From Uloborus plumipes (Eukaryota; Arthropoda; Arachnida; Araneae; Uloboridae), in NCBI GenBank assembly GCA_038373865.1, contig JAXGGA010005545.1, positions 1 to 64,000 on the forward strand: a DNA stretch of 64,000 nucleotides, in the 5' to 3' direction. Numbering within the stretch: the stretch's first letter is position 1; every line of letters begins with the position of its first letter. The position numbers and the translations under genes were made by a program. Shown in pieces: positions 10,954 to 21,426 of the stretch. Under the pieces are notes generated by a model. It saw only the letters and a program-made list of their open reading frames with translations, ran no database searches and was not told where the DNA came from.

Positions 10954-11349
10954 CCCAAGTAGCATCAAATCATCGGATTTTGCTCGGCCGATCATCGAAC
11001 TCCTCGTAAACTGATCTCGTAACGCACGATGACATCGTTCCGATCATTATCCGAGCACTGTTTTCGATGAGCTACTTTTCATCGGAAAGCGATATCCTTC
11101 CGATCAACTTTCCCGATGAAAATAAGCCGAACATCCAAAATTGATCCTAAATTCATCGGCACGGGACTGCACTGCTCGTAAATTGCTCCAAATCTCATCG
11201 GATTTTGCTACTCGGATTCTGTTTGGTCGATGAGACATATTGGAGCAATACCCGATAAGAACTCATCGAATCTGATCATCGGCCGATGAGAATTTCATCG
11301 GGTTTCGATGAATGGCCGATCATCGGCCAAAGAAATTATGCTGCTAGGG
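10954..11349. mobile_element. MITE packed with CATCGG/CCGATG words
   Basis: It is bounded by CCCAAGTAGCAT on the left and ATGCTGCTAGGG on the right, an imperfect inverted repeat. Almost every 15-20 bases of the interior holds ATCGG, CGATGA or their complements, so the whole ~395 bp is a mesh of short palindromes such as GGCCGATCATCGGCC. No frame is credible. The ends resemble the 108-bp MITE at 13597. Confidence 0.65.
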
Positions 11350-12480
11350 TTACTACCACGTTCTCTTACAATGGATTTCATATTTAGTCATTTGATAGGG
11401 ATATTATATGAAATTTACCGTAGGTATGTGATCTAAGTTAGACCATTCCTTATCCATTAAAAAATATTCATTGAAATCGGTTTACTAGGTCAGATGTTAT
11501 GAGCTGACAAAAAAAAAAAAAAAAACGCATACATACAGTATGAACTGATAGCCGCCTCCTTTTTGAAATAACTCTCTCAAAAAAAGGTTCCTAAAATCAA
11601 TTGTTCATATCTATTGATTTTGCGCAGTATATAATATCTATTATGTATATATCTACTAATATATCTTATATTACATCTACTATATAACATAAATATCTAT
11701 TGATATAAGAATTATGTTTGAAAGTAGTATCGATAATGTTCTAGGCACAAAATAATTTTTTACTTTTTTGAGTAATTTCCAGCTGACGTTTTTTTTTTAA
11801 ATATTTTTGTTTTGTCCAATGTAGTGTAAATGTATCTTAAAAATAGTGTGATGTTACTATAAGGAAACTAAACCTTACTTTTTCTTGCACGCTGCCCATC
11901 ACAAAATATAAATAAATAAAAATAAATTAATTGAAAGAAACGAAAAAAAAAAAAAAAAAAACTGTCAACGCGTCCAAAATTTTAAGCAATTGAAAATTTT
12001 AAGTAATAATTGAATGAGCATTGTAAAACATATTTCTCGACGAGTTAATTAGTTGCCCTCGTGTCCCCTCTATCGAAATACAAAATTTTAAGAATGTCGC
12101 CAAATTTAGCGAGTTCCTGTGAGAATGGAACGCATCTTTCACACGCTTTGCAGAGATGTCCTGTCACATGTAGACGGTAAAGTCACGTGTTTACCTTTAA
12201 ACGCTCACCAAGTCTTTAAATTCTGCGAGCTCCTTCAAATTTTGGCTGACTTTGAGAGCTTATAACTCGCTAACGGGGGGAGGGGGGGTGCACAAGGGCA
12301 AAAACTTTTTCTGTTAAAAAATTGTCTCAATGTGCTCTTTCGATAGCTATTAGCTACCATCAAATAATAATTTAATTATAGTTTTAAAAAACTAAAAATT
12401 GCGCTTTTAGAGTGAATGAAACTATAAAGAGCTTTAAACCATAATTTGTTATAAGTTACATGCGCTTATTAAAAAATACA
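11350..12480. other. Gene-free stretch
   Basis: A poly-A run lies near 11508-11525. At about 11700-11870 is a weak copy of the dispersed GCCGACTTC repeat, starting at ATGTTTGAAAGTAGTATCG. At about 12275 is a short G-rich patch. I see no coding sequence or RNA gene. Confidence 0.5.
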
Positions 12481-12499
12481 TCAACATTTAATATAGTTT

Positions 12500-13465
12500 A
12501 GTCTTTAGTATTATTAATATTATTAAATACATTAATTTTATATTTGCAAAGACCGTGAATTTTATCTTTTATTTGGAGTTACATACAAACTGAAACACTC
12601 ATAATACGGCTGTTGATAATCGGCCGATTAATCGGCTGAGCCGATTAATGATAAGGATAGTTGTTTTTCTACTACCAATTTTACCATCACTGTTTTTTTT
12701 ATCTCTTATTCAATTCCAAGTTTAGAAATAGTAAGTAATTTATTTGTGGGAGAAGATTTTTTTTCCATTTTCCTAGTTTTCACAAAATAATTTCAATATT
12801 TTATCAAATTTCTTAGAACCAGTTTTCATATTAGTGTCAATAATATTATTAACACATTGTTAGTTATTTGTAAGAAAAAAAGCAGTCGAAAACTTTAACT
12901 TTTATTTTTAACTTCCATTGTTAGTTATGTTAATTGGAAATAAAAATTTATAGAAAAATGAGGGGTGGGGGAGTGCTCCAATTTAGGAGTACTTTTAATT
13001 CATGTATTTTAGTAATCAGTAGAAATTTAATTCAATGCTTTTATTCTTTGAAAATGAGAGATTATCTGAAAGCACTGTGCTAAGGAGAAAACTATCGCCA
13101 TATGAAAAATGTTGCATCATTGTCCATGTATATTTATTCAAAGTAGGAGAATTCATTTAAAAAAAATTTTATCAACTGTGAGGATTATTATTACTGTTGA
13201 TAAAATTATTCATCATAGTTTCCTAGTGAAAGTATACTTTAAAGAATAATATCTGAAAAATATTTTTCAGCCGATTAATCGGCCCAATTTTGCCGATTAT
13301 TAATAATCGGCAAAGTGGTCGATTATGACCGATTAATCGGTAATGCCTATTAATCGGTGCATCCCTAGCCTTTAGTATTAATAATAGTATTAAATATATT
13401 ACTTTTATATTTGTAAAGAACGTGAATTTAATTTTTTATTCAGAGTTACATACATACATACAAAC
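12500..13465. mobile_element. CCGATTAATCGGC element between ~95-bp direct repeats
   Basis: The right end reads, on the minus strand, CTAGGGATGCACCGATTAAT, a terminus of the kind seen in hAT-like elements. The palindrome CCGATTAATCGG and variants occur twice near 12620-12650 and four or more times at 13270-13355. The flanks at 12500-12597 and 13369-13462 are diverged direct repeats (CTTTAGTATTA then GTGAATTT then GAGTTACATAC). The left terminus lacks the GGGATGCACC block, so it is truncated or rearranged. Confidence 0.55.
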
Positions 13466-13596
13466 AAACCCACATGTGAAACTAATAAAAGCGTATTAAA
13501 AACTTTTTCATCATTACACTATCTTTATGGTTCCCTCGAAAAGATTAAGACTGAAAAGTGTTTGAATCCCGCAAGAGGCATGGGTGTACTTACTAT

Positions 13597-13704
13597 CCCA
13601 GGTAGAACAAAAAACGTTTAAACGTTTTATAAACGTTTTTAATCCGTTGTCACAACATTAATAACCATTTTACAACCTTTAAAAAACGAAGTGTGCAACT
13701 TGGG
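13597..13704. mobile_element. 108-bp MITE with CCCAGGTAG/CAACTTGGG ends
   Basis: CCCAGGTAGAACAAAAAACG at the left and TGCAACTTGGG at the right are imperfect inverted repeats flanked by AT on both sides. The interior contains AAACGTTTAAACGTTTTATA, itself palindromic. It is a short non-autonomous element of the same terminal type as 10954-11349. Confidence 0.55.
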
Positions 13705-13963
13705 ATGTCTTCTGTTCTTGTCTTTTCTCTGTGTGAATATTTGTTGTGAATATCTGCCTGCCCTATAAACAATTCTTATGGCATGTGTGTTGGGCAGAAA
13801 CGGACTTCCACCTTGCTGGTGCTCGTGAAAACGGAAGCCATGCTTATTTTGCCTTAACCCTTTATCTACTGATGGTACTTATAAAGATCAATCACTCTAA
13901 AACTTTATAGCACAGCAACCATTACTTATATTCTGTTGGTACATTTTAGAAACAATCCTTTAA

Positions 13964-14478
13964 CCCATTAATGCCTGACATTTTTTTTCCAAAGATATTT
14001 CGTAAACTGCGGTTACAAACGGTGTTTAATGGATAGGAAAAATAATAAAAAAAATATTATGTAAAAAATAATTTTTTTATTAAGGAAAGAAAAATCATCC
14101 CTTAAGAGTGACGATAGGCCCCAGAGGGTACATACTTTTTTTACTAAAATTTTTTTCTGCCCACGATATAATGCTTAAAAAGACATTTTATAAGAAGAAA
14201 TAAAATCAGCAATGAACATAAACTGGGAAGATGGGAATAACTTTGAAAACTTTGCTTTTTTTCTTGAGATTGTGAACGATGTCATTTTTGATAAACATCA
14301 TATTTAAACTGCTACAGAACACACTTTATAATGGTTATGTGCTGCAATCTGTTAATAACGAATTGCAACAATACCAAGGTATTAACTAAACACAATTATT
14401 TGGTTGAATTGTTCACTTTTGGGAAATTCAGACCCGTTTTTGAACCGTCCCTAAAAAGGGACACTAGGCATTAATGGG
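13964..14478 (+). mobile_element. piggyBac-type MITE, copy b (best preserved)
   Basis: Perfect TTAA lies on both sides (13960-13963 and 14479-14482). The termini CCCATTAATGCCTGACATTT and CTAGGCATTAATGGG include a 12-bp inverted repeat CCCATTAATGCC. The length is 515 bp. Near the right end GTCCCTAAAAAGGGAC is palindromic. This copy defines the family and was used to recognise the others. Confidence 0.92.
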
Positions 14479-14482
14479 TTAA

Positions 14483-15016
14483 CTCTAGTTTTTCATGATA
14501 GATAGGAGGATTTTTTTCCCCTATATGTTCATAAAGGGTTAAACCGAGTAGATTTCATGTACGAGGGCTCGGGTACCCGAGTGGTATATTGCCGTGCTAA
14601 ACACAAAAGTCGTATCTGGGTGATTCTCCAAAATCCGAACAATATGATGTCCCCGTAGGACAGCACAAAAATTATTTGACGTAGAAAGTTTTTTAATTGT
14701 TAGATATACTTATTCTGATGTTATTCAATTCATATTAAAGCAATTTTTCATTTATTTTTTTCTACAAAAATTTTTGAATAGCCAAAAATTCACCTTTTTT
14801 GCGTGTCCCACCCTGTTTCTAAAATGTAAATAAATTATTTTAAAATTTAACGCGAACATTGCACAAATTCCACTTGTAGTGTTTAATTATGTATAGTTAT
14901 GAGTGTAATATAGCGTTGTTTTGGCTTATTTAAATGATTATATAATCAGATACATCATTTTGAAGTTTGTCCCCAGATTGCATGTCCCTCTCCTGGCCTA
15001 CAAATTGGTTCAATTA
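14483..15016. other. No gene recognised
   Basis: At about 14590 the minus strand has the dispersed TGCCGTGCTAAACACAAAAG motif. TGTCCCTCTCCTGGCC near 14982 recurs, with variation, near 17873, 18032 and 18053, outlining another minor repeat. No long reading frame or RNA gene is seen. Confidence 0.4.
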
Positions 15017-15020
15017 TTAA

Positions 15021-15272
15021 CCCATTAATGCCTAGCGTCCCTTTTTAGGGACGGTCCAAAAAGTGAGTCTGAATTTTCCACAAATGAACTTTTCAACCAA
15101 ATAATTGTGTTCAATTATTGCTTTGGTATTGCTTCGATTCTGTATTAACAGATTTCAGCACATAACCGATGTAAAGTGTGATCTGTAGCCATTTGATTAT
15201 GATCTTTATAAAAAATTACATCGTTCACAATCTCAAGAACAAAAAGCTAAGTTTTTAAAGTTATTAACAAGT
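15021..15272 (-). mobile_element. piggyBac-type MITE, copy c, truncated
   Basis: TTAA at 15017-15020 is followed by CCCATTAATGCCTAGCGTCC, the reverse complement of the family's right end, and homology continues for ~250 bp before stopping. A second right-end-like block, CGTCCCTAAAAAGGGACGCT, lies near 15384. This suggests a rearrangement rather than a simple truncation. Confidence 0.75.
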
Positions 15273-16299
15273 AAATCTATCTGTGTTTGATATGTGCTAC
15301 TTTGATCGATGTTTTAGTTTACCTTTTTTTGCAATTTTGTAAATTTTAAATTTTTTTAGGATTTTATAGCAATTTAAGAACGTCCCTAAAAAGGGACGCT
15401 AGACACCAATGGCTGCATTGTTTAACCGTTGCTGGTTTCTTGCTTAGAATCTATAATTTATATCAAAAGAAGTTAGTAAATGTTTTTAGACTGAAAAACA
15501 GATAATAATTGTCATTTTTAAAACTTATTTTATTTTAAAAATCTAATTAAATTAAATTAATATATAAACTTGATTATACAACGTTCTTAAATATTTTCTC
15601 TTTTTTTTAATTACAAAAAATACTCAAGGTAAATTTTGAAAGAAAGCTATTTCCAAAATGTAGTTCTTTAAAACACTAATTTATTCGTTGTATTTAATTA
15701 CTTTTCCATTATGTATTTAGGTGTCTATTATTGTTTAGTCTGACTGTTGAAGAAGCCCTAAGCTGTTTCAAAAGCTTAGCATTTCACCTTGATGAAGAAT
15801 TCAAGGATTGCATATGTGTCTGTTGTTTGGAAAAGGGGGGGGGGTTGCAGATTTAATTTCAGAATTCCCTGAGAATGCCAATTTTGATCGCTACTGTGAC
15901 AATTTATTTACTTCTCTTGCGTTCCTACGTGATTATTTGTCGCAGAAAGGTTTTGTGCAAGAATCGGACTAAAAAATGCTCATGAACTAAAATTACGTTG
16001 TTCAAACTAGCTGTCGTGGCCGTCACGAAACTTTCTTCTATATCTATCTTATGAATTCCGGTTACAAAATAAAATACGTACTCGCCCGAGTAATTGGAGA
16101 CAGCTCCAATTTCCCAATTATCGTAATAACCCTGGAAATGCAGAATCAATGAGCGAAATTGGAAATCATTGCAAAAGCCTTGTTTAGATTAATTGCAAAC
16201 ATTTTATTTGTTAGTAAAAAGAAATTGGCAACAGTTAAAAATTTCAAATCATTGAAAGTTTTCAGCTGTTTTGATAATTAAATAGCGTGAAAGCGATTT
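15273..16299. other. No gene recognised
   Basis: This is AT-rich DNA. A G run sits near 15834-15844. ACTTTCTTCTATATCTATCT near 16030 resembles the hairpin end at 16894-16932 and may be the other end of that repeat. No convincing frame is seen. Confidence 0.4.
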
Positions 16300-16935
16300 T
16301 TTAATGAATTAATTTTTCGCATTGTTGACTAAGCGCAAAAATCACCCCACCCTCCCCCTGGGGCGATTGGCGCCAAAATTTAATCGATGCTTGCTTCAAT
16401 ATTGGGTTAGTGTTATTCCAAATTTCATTCAAATCGCAGCAATATTTCCCGAGATACAGTAGGTGCAATGACAAAATAAGCACTTTTGATTGCTCCACCC
16501 CCCTTTGAGATATTGACACACAAATTGAATCAGCACCTGTACTCAATAGGGTCTACCTATGGACCAATTTTCGTTTGATTCCGCCGGTTACTTCCTGAGA
16601 TATAGCAGTCATCCCCGCGCAGAACACGTGCGATTGCTCCACCCCCCTTGGAGGAATTCGCTAAAAAAAGTCAGGTGCACCAGTTCACATGGTGGTACAT
16701 ATGTGCAAAAATTTTTGTTCGATTTCATTCAGTAGTTTTTGCTCTAGCGCGGCCACAAAAACTGGTCACACACATACAGACTCACACACAGACAGACAGA
16801 CATTTTCCAAAAATGGTCGAAATGGACTCAGCACACCTCAAAACGTGCAAATCCGTCAAAATTCGACATTCGAAAATTTTCACGAAACCAATACTTTCTT
16901 CTATATATTAGATATAGAAGAAAGTAAAAAGAAAA
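16300..16935 (+). repeat. Repeat ending in a long ACTTTCTTCTATAT hairpin
   Basis: The right end reads ACTTTCTTCTATATATTAGA then TATAGAAGAAAGT, a near-perfect stem of ~15 bp with a tiny loop. Upstream there is a CACACATACAGACTCACACA microsatellite, CAGACAGACAGACATTTTCC and repeated GATTGCTCCACCCCC blocks. Open frames over it are low complexity (Thr/His/Asp from the microsatellite). The architecture recalls the CTTCC family but with a different sequence. Confidence 0.5.
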
Positions 16936-16983
16936 GAGAGGAAGTTTTGAATAACTGTCGATGACAGGTAAAATAATATTACG

Positions 16984-17410
16984 TTGATTCGGTGGAATAA
17001 TAGCAATGTCATAACTATTGCATTGAATCTTCATGGAGTTCATCCTATTGTAAAGGCTAAGCGATTGTCCAAAAGCGAAAAGAAAGTAATTGAAATTGAT
17101 AAACCAACTATAGATGGTTGCTCAGTACAATCGTTGCATAGGGAAAAAGATCCCATGCATCAAATATCGGGAACTACCGGTTTTTGATTCACTCTAAAAA
17201 GTGGTGGTAGCCGCTCTTCATTTTTATTTTAGAAGCTGCTGTACAAAATGCGTGGAGCTCAAGAGTACCGGATTGAGTTAGGTATTATGAGGCTAGTTGT
17301 TATATTGCTTTAAATAAGACTCAGGTAAGGTGTGCCCATTGAAGTAAAAGAGCTTATCGGAATGCAGCAAATGTAATACGTAGGTTTGCAGAACAAATGC
17401 TTTGCTGACT
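16984..17410 (+). pseudogene. piggyBac transposase, decayed C-terminal part
   Basis: The first 60 codons read IRWNNSNVITIAL, then HPIVKAKRLSKSEKK, IEIDKPTI and a degenerate DPMHQ, in the order of a piggyBac-type DDE transposase just before its GGVD region. Downstream, in shifted frames, come SKKWWWPLF and EAAVQNAWS, matching the conserved tryptophan block. Then SECSKCNT and a following C resemble the C-terminal cysteine-rich domain. At least two frame changes and several stops are present, so no enzyme can be made. A family MITE end follows directly at 17448-17719. The frame assignments were made by eye; the family call is fairly sure. Confidence 0.7.
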
Positions 17411-17447
17411 TTCATCCTCAACAACACCAATATTTCCTTGTTTTCTG

Positions 17448-17719
17448 AATCTACTTCCCAGTTTATGTTAATTGCTGCTTTTATTTCTTCTTATATATTG
17501 TCATTTTCAATATTACATCGTAGGCAGAAAAAAAAATTTGGTAAAAAAGTATGTACCCTCTGGTGACTAGCGTCCCTTTTTAGGGACGATTTTTCTTTCT
17601 TAAATAAAAAATTTAATTTTTACATGATAATTTTTTAACTATTTTTCCTGTCCATTAAACACTATTTGTAACCGGTATACAAAGTATCGTTGAAAAAAAA
17701 AATGTCAGGCATTAATGGG
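17448..17719 (-). mobile_element. piggyBac element 3' end / MITE copy d
   Basis: From CCCAGTTTATGTTAATTGCT to TGTCAGGCATTAATGGG it matches half of copy b in reverse, and ends at TTAA (17720-17723). It directly follows the transposase remnant instead of the other half of the MITE. This makes it the likely 3' end of the parental element. Confidence 0.8.
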
Positions 17720-17723
17720 TTAA

Positions 17724-18855
17724 AGGCAAAAAGAAGGAATTTTGAATCTGCAGTACTATAACACTGTTTATTCTCATCACTTCTTTGGACTCATAGAGTA
17801 TTTTGTTTATAGAATGTGTCTGCTGTTCGTATTATTATTCCTTAGTTCAAACTGAGGTATGTAACATTTTCGATGTCCCTCTTCTGGCCAACATTTCTGT
17901 TCTAAATAAAATAAAAATAATAATTCTGCCTGCAGTGTATAATTGAGTTAAGAGGATAAAAGAGAAAAATATCATTATTTACCTTCCATATAATTCCGTG
18001 TAGAAATATCAGCCTTTTTTGATTAAAATGTCCCTCTCCTGGCGCAAAAAAAATGTCCCTCTCCTAGCGCAAAAAAAAAAAAAATGTCACTCTAGCATTA
18101 CTTTTAAAGCACTGGTAAAACATCCGGTAGAATACATGGATTTGTTTACCAAACATTAGTTCAGAACTAAGATTATGATAAAAAGTTGGCAGACGAAAAA
18201 TTAAAAAATGTAACTGTAAAATAATTCTTTTATTTAGTTATTTATTTCTTATTTTTCAGACGAATTTTTAACAGAGCCGACAGTTATGTTCCTTATTGGG
18301 AGGTGTCTGATAAAGGAAATCGTTATTTACCATTTTTATTTTTCATTTAAAAGTAAATAATTTCGCAAAAATTACAATATTAATTGAAATTATCTGCATT
18401 TTTTAACAAAATTGGGTTACTGTCACCAGGTGATTTTTTGTCACTTAGTTTATCTGAATGCAATGTTTTATGGTCATTTGATGATGGAAAGCACTTTAAT
18501 ACAAATCCTGAAATAAAATTTCATTTGAATCAAATACATGGAGGCGTAAAATGTTAAACAGCAATATCTCAGTTTGAAATCACCTGCAAATACCATTTTT
18601 TCGCTTATACTCGGCTGCAACCTTTCTTGACTATAGAGAAATAAGCTGAGACCATACATTGGCGCCGCCGAGGGATAAATGACGAATCTATTCGCAAAGA
18701 AGCGATGGTGTCAACGAAGAGACGATTGACAACGAAACATATTTGTTAACGAATTCTCTTCATTATAACGAAATGGGGATACACTCGCTTAGTACTAAAG
18801 AGCACTACAATTACGAAAACAAAACAAAACTATATTGCGACGACCAACTTATATC
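17724..18855. other. Gene-free, probable 5' flank of the 18.86-kb exon
   Basis: It holds the TGTCCCTCTCCTGGCGCAAA minor repeat twice near 18030-18070. At 18661-18740 is a mildly GC-richer patch with GGCGCCGCCGAGGGATAAAT and several ATGs, which could be 5' untranslated sequence of the following exon. No TATA box is obvious at a useful distance. Confidence 0.35.
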
Positions 18856-18973
18856 ATGGCGAACTGTGGACTTAATTTTAAAAAGTTCTATGGCAAACTT
18901 TTGGGAGTTAGATCCGCCATTTATCGCTCTGCAATTCCAGCAGATAGTATGCGTTTCGTTCTTAGTAAACAAG
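18856..18973 (+). CDS. Possible first coding exon, basic N-terminus
   Basis: ATG in a good context (ATCATGG) opens a 39-codon frame starting MANCGLNFKKFYGKLLGVRS. It ends at a strong donor, AACAAG then GTGAGTG (intron starts 18974), in phase 1. The peptide is rich in Lys/Arg, hydroxyl and small hydrophobic residues with no acids in its first ~30, like a mitochondrial presequence; that is inference from composition. I do not recognise the protein and no second exon is visible. It points toward the minus-strand RRM gene, so the two would converge or overlap. The alternative frame through the same bases, starting 18743, also runs through the donor. Confidence 0.35.
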
Positions 18974-19556
18974 GTGAGTGAGAATGTAATAAAGTTGTGA
19001 ATATCATGCACTCAATATCGTATTTTTCATTTGTTTTCTTTTTCTGGAAGTAAAGTAAATATAACAGTCGTAATCTGATAAATGGAGGAGCCATAATAAT
19101 ATACGTGTGAGCACAGTGCTATCTCGAAATGAAATGCGATGGAAAATGACCCGTTCGGAGAAACGATATCGTTTGAGTGGAAAAGCAATGCTATAAACGA
19201 CACGACACGGTACTTATCGTTGCTGTATTACCGTCCGACTTTCGTCGTTGTCGTGTCGTCAAGTGTAAAAGCGCCCTTAGGAAGTAGTTCCTAGCGCGGT
19301 GTCCGAATTTTGGGTGATATTAGATCTTTCCCTTTAGAAATCGGATTAGAGTGTATCATCTACGCATAAGTAGCATTTTTTTGTCGTAATATTCGAAATT
19401 TTCCTTATATTTTCAATTTTACACGGGAGCGTACAACCATTTGAATCGACGTGCCAGCCAATAAGAGTTCACACACATTTGGCGATCTCCTCTAATTCAC
19501 CAAGGTTTCTGTTAACTCCGTTTCTCTTCCGCGCGTAGATACGTCTCAATTTCAAC
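18974..19556. other. No exon recognised between two candidate genes
   Basis: This would be intron of both the plus-strand candidate and the minus-strand RRM gene. At about 19150-19285 are several ACGACAC/GTCGTGTCG inverted words ending in AAAAGCGCCCTTA, suggestive of a MITE end. CCAATAAGAGTTCACA near 19458 recurs near 60690 with ~50 bp of shared context. Confidence 0.4.
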
Positions 19557-19649
19557 TTAAGTTGCTCTCGAGTATAGCACGGCAGTATAAGTGACAACAA
19601 AAACAAGACTGAAAAGTAAAGAGTTGGCGAGGAGGAGCAAAGAACTCAC

Positions 19650-20333
19650 CTTGGACATGGTCTCCTCGTCCACTTCGGGCTCCGGCTCTGCCCAATCCAC
19701 GGCGATGTCATGGCCCCACAGGGGAATCTTCCCCGGGATCAGCTTCCTCCGCGCCACGGCAGCCGCCTTGTGGTTCTCGTACTCCACGAAGGCGAATCCC
19801 CGATTCTTCGTCTTGTCCGCGATGCTGCTGTAGAGGATGACCTGGGACACGCAGTCCGTGACCTTCCTCATCTCCTCCAGGATATCTTCCCGGGTCTTGG
19901 TCTTGGGGATGCCTCCGACGAAGAGCCTGCAGTTGTCCACCGACTTGCACACCCCCAGGAACCTCCCTTTCCTCATCTCGTAGTTGTCCAGCTCGTCGAT
20001 CGCCTTTTTCGCGTCGTCCGGGGTGGTGTAGGTGACGAATGCGAACCCCCTGTTGCTGGATCCGCTGTCCATCATCAGCCTCATCTCGTGGATGGGGCCT
20101 ATCTTCCCGAAAAGGGGCACCAGCTCGTCTTCGAACACATCCCTGGGTAGTTTCCCGACGAATACCTCGCTGCCCTTGGGGGGCACGGGCCCCTCGCGGG
20201 CCCCCTTGGGCCCGTACTTCCTCTGGCCATTCTCGCAGACGATTTCGCAGCCGGTGTCCTCCAGCATCTTCGCGATGGCTTCCTCCTTGGCTTTGGGGGG
20301 ACTCCCCATGGGGGTTGTGTTGACTTGCGTCAT
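19650..20333 (-). CDS. First coding exon of an A1CF/RBM47-type double-RRM protein
   Basis: This exon encodes 228 residues of an hnRNP R/Q-like RNA-binding protein. GQRKYGPKG (about 36-44) precedes RRM1, with RNP2 VFVGKL (57-62) and RNP1 RGFAFVTY (95-102). RRM2 has RNP2 LFVGGI (137-142) and RNP1 RGFAFVEY (178-185). [16 protein letters not shown] and [14 protein letters not shown] are hallmarks of the A1CF/RBM46/RBM47 group rather than SYNCRIP. Vertebrate members bind AU-rich RNA and act as APOBEC1 cofactors or splicing regulators; the role here is inferred only. The exon ends at AAG then GTGAGT (19650/19649), where the family continues into a third RRM. I chose the ATG at 20333, the first in frame; the frame stays open upstream without another ATG nearby. 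The exon is markedly GC-rich against its flanks, which argues for selection. Confidence 0.93.
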
Positions 20334-20736
20334 TGCTTTTAAGAGTTCGTGTTTTTCTTTTTTCGGAGGAGGGGGTGTCGCGGACACGACGCACACTGAC
20401 CGAGAAATGGGGTGTATCGAGCGAGCACCTGATTCCGTCGCGTTCGAACCTTGGACTGAGAATGCGAATGAGATAAGGAGTGGGGAGGAGATAAGGCTTT
20501 ATTCATTGTTGTCGATTGGAGTGCTTCGGTATAATCTCTTTTCTCCCGGCAAAAAGAACTCTTTATTATTTTTATTTTAGACTGAGATAGATTTTTTTTT
20601 TCTTTATTTGGCTATTCAAAAAAATCTCGTTCTCCAACCCGTAATCTTTTTTAACATCATTTCATATACGGTACGTAATAATAGAAGAATTACAACAAAA
20701 ATGCTCACCCGGACGTTAAAACGTTTGGCACATTAA
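20334..20736. promoter_or_regulatory. Probable 5' UTR and promoter side of the RRM gene
   Basis: Read on the minus strand, 20334-20580 is moderately GC-rich and CpG-containing and open in the coding frame without an ATG, consistent with 5' untranslated sequence. Beyond 20590 the sequence turns AT-rich. I see no defined TATA box, so the start site is unplaced. Confidence 0.35.
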
Positions 20737-21080
20737 GGCCCCCACGTGCTCCGGAAAACCGAAGTCTTTCCTCGAGGAAAACCTCAAAATAGGGGGTTCT
20801 CCTCACATTCCAGAAAATCCGAAGGCCGGCTTTGAGGATTTCTTCAAGTCCCAAGACGCTACGGGAATATGCGAAGGCTAGTCTGTTGAGGAAAACCTCC
20901 TATCCATCCACACAGTACGATCGGCCTTGAGGAAAACCTCAGAGGAATTCCATGAGGAGAACCTCAATAGACAGGGGTCCGAAGATCGGCATGAATATCT
21001 CAACAGAATTCACTATACACACGAGGATTTCCACGAGGAACTCCAACTCCTTCGGGTTTTCCGGAGCGTGTAGGGGGCCC
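20737..21080. mobile_element. Harbinger-like MITE with GAGGAAAACCTC palindromes
   Basis: The ends GGCCCCCACGTGCTCCGGAA and, on the minus strand, GGGCCCCCTACACGCTCCGG form ~30-bp inverted repeats, both running into AAAACC-GAAG. TAA precedes the left end and TTTA follows the right, compatible with a 3-bp TAA/TTA target. Inside, GAGGAAAACCTC or close variants occur four or five times, each a hairpin. A diverged relative lies at 61773-61971. Confidence 0.75.
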
Positions 21081-21229
21081 TTTACAGCAAGTATAAAAAA
21101 TTACAAACAGCAAAAGATAAAAAACTTCAAACACCTGTGTTAGGTATATAAAGACATCCTTTTTCGATGCATACTGACCGCCGCTTATACAAATCACGTT
21201 TAATCTAAACAGTTTTGATGCAATAAAGC

Positions 21230-21426
21230 TGCGTTATGTTCCGTTTTGATTCATTAAATTGGTTGATTCAATCATATCGCGTAATGTTATATAGCCTAAA
21301 GGCTTCCTGATTAACTGGACTCACACAAAAAGAATTTTTCAATTCAAACCAGTAGCTCATGAGATTAGCGCGTTCAAACAAACAAACAAACAAACAAACT
21401 CTTCAGATTTATATTATTAGTATAGA
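21230..21426 (-). mobile_element. Helitron family A, 5' end fragment
   Basis: On the minus strand it starts TCTATACTAATAATATAAAT after an A, then (GTTT)n, then GAACGCGCTAATCTCATGAG. It is collinear with the first ~170 bp of the Helitron at 56091. No 3' hairpin follows within the next few hundred bases, so only the 5' end remains. Confidence 0.75.

Noticed and set aside
16689..16964. 91-codon frame with HTHTDSHTDRQT
   Set aside because: Microsatellite-derived low-complexity sequence in a repeat that ends in a hairpin.
20032..20580. Plus-strand frames antisense to the RRM exon
   Set aside because: Shadows of a GC-rich conserved exon; the minus strand has clear RNP motifs and a splice donor.
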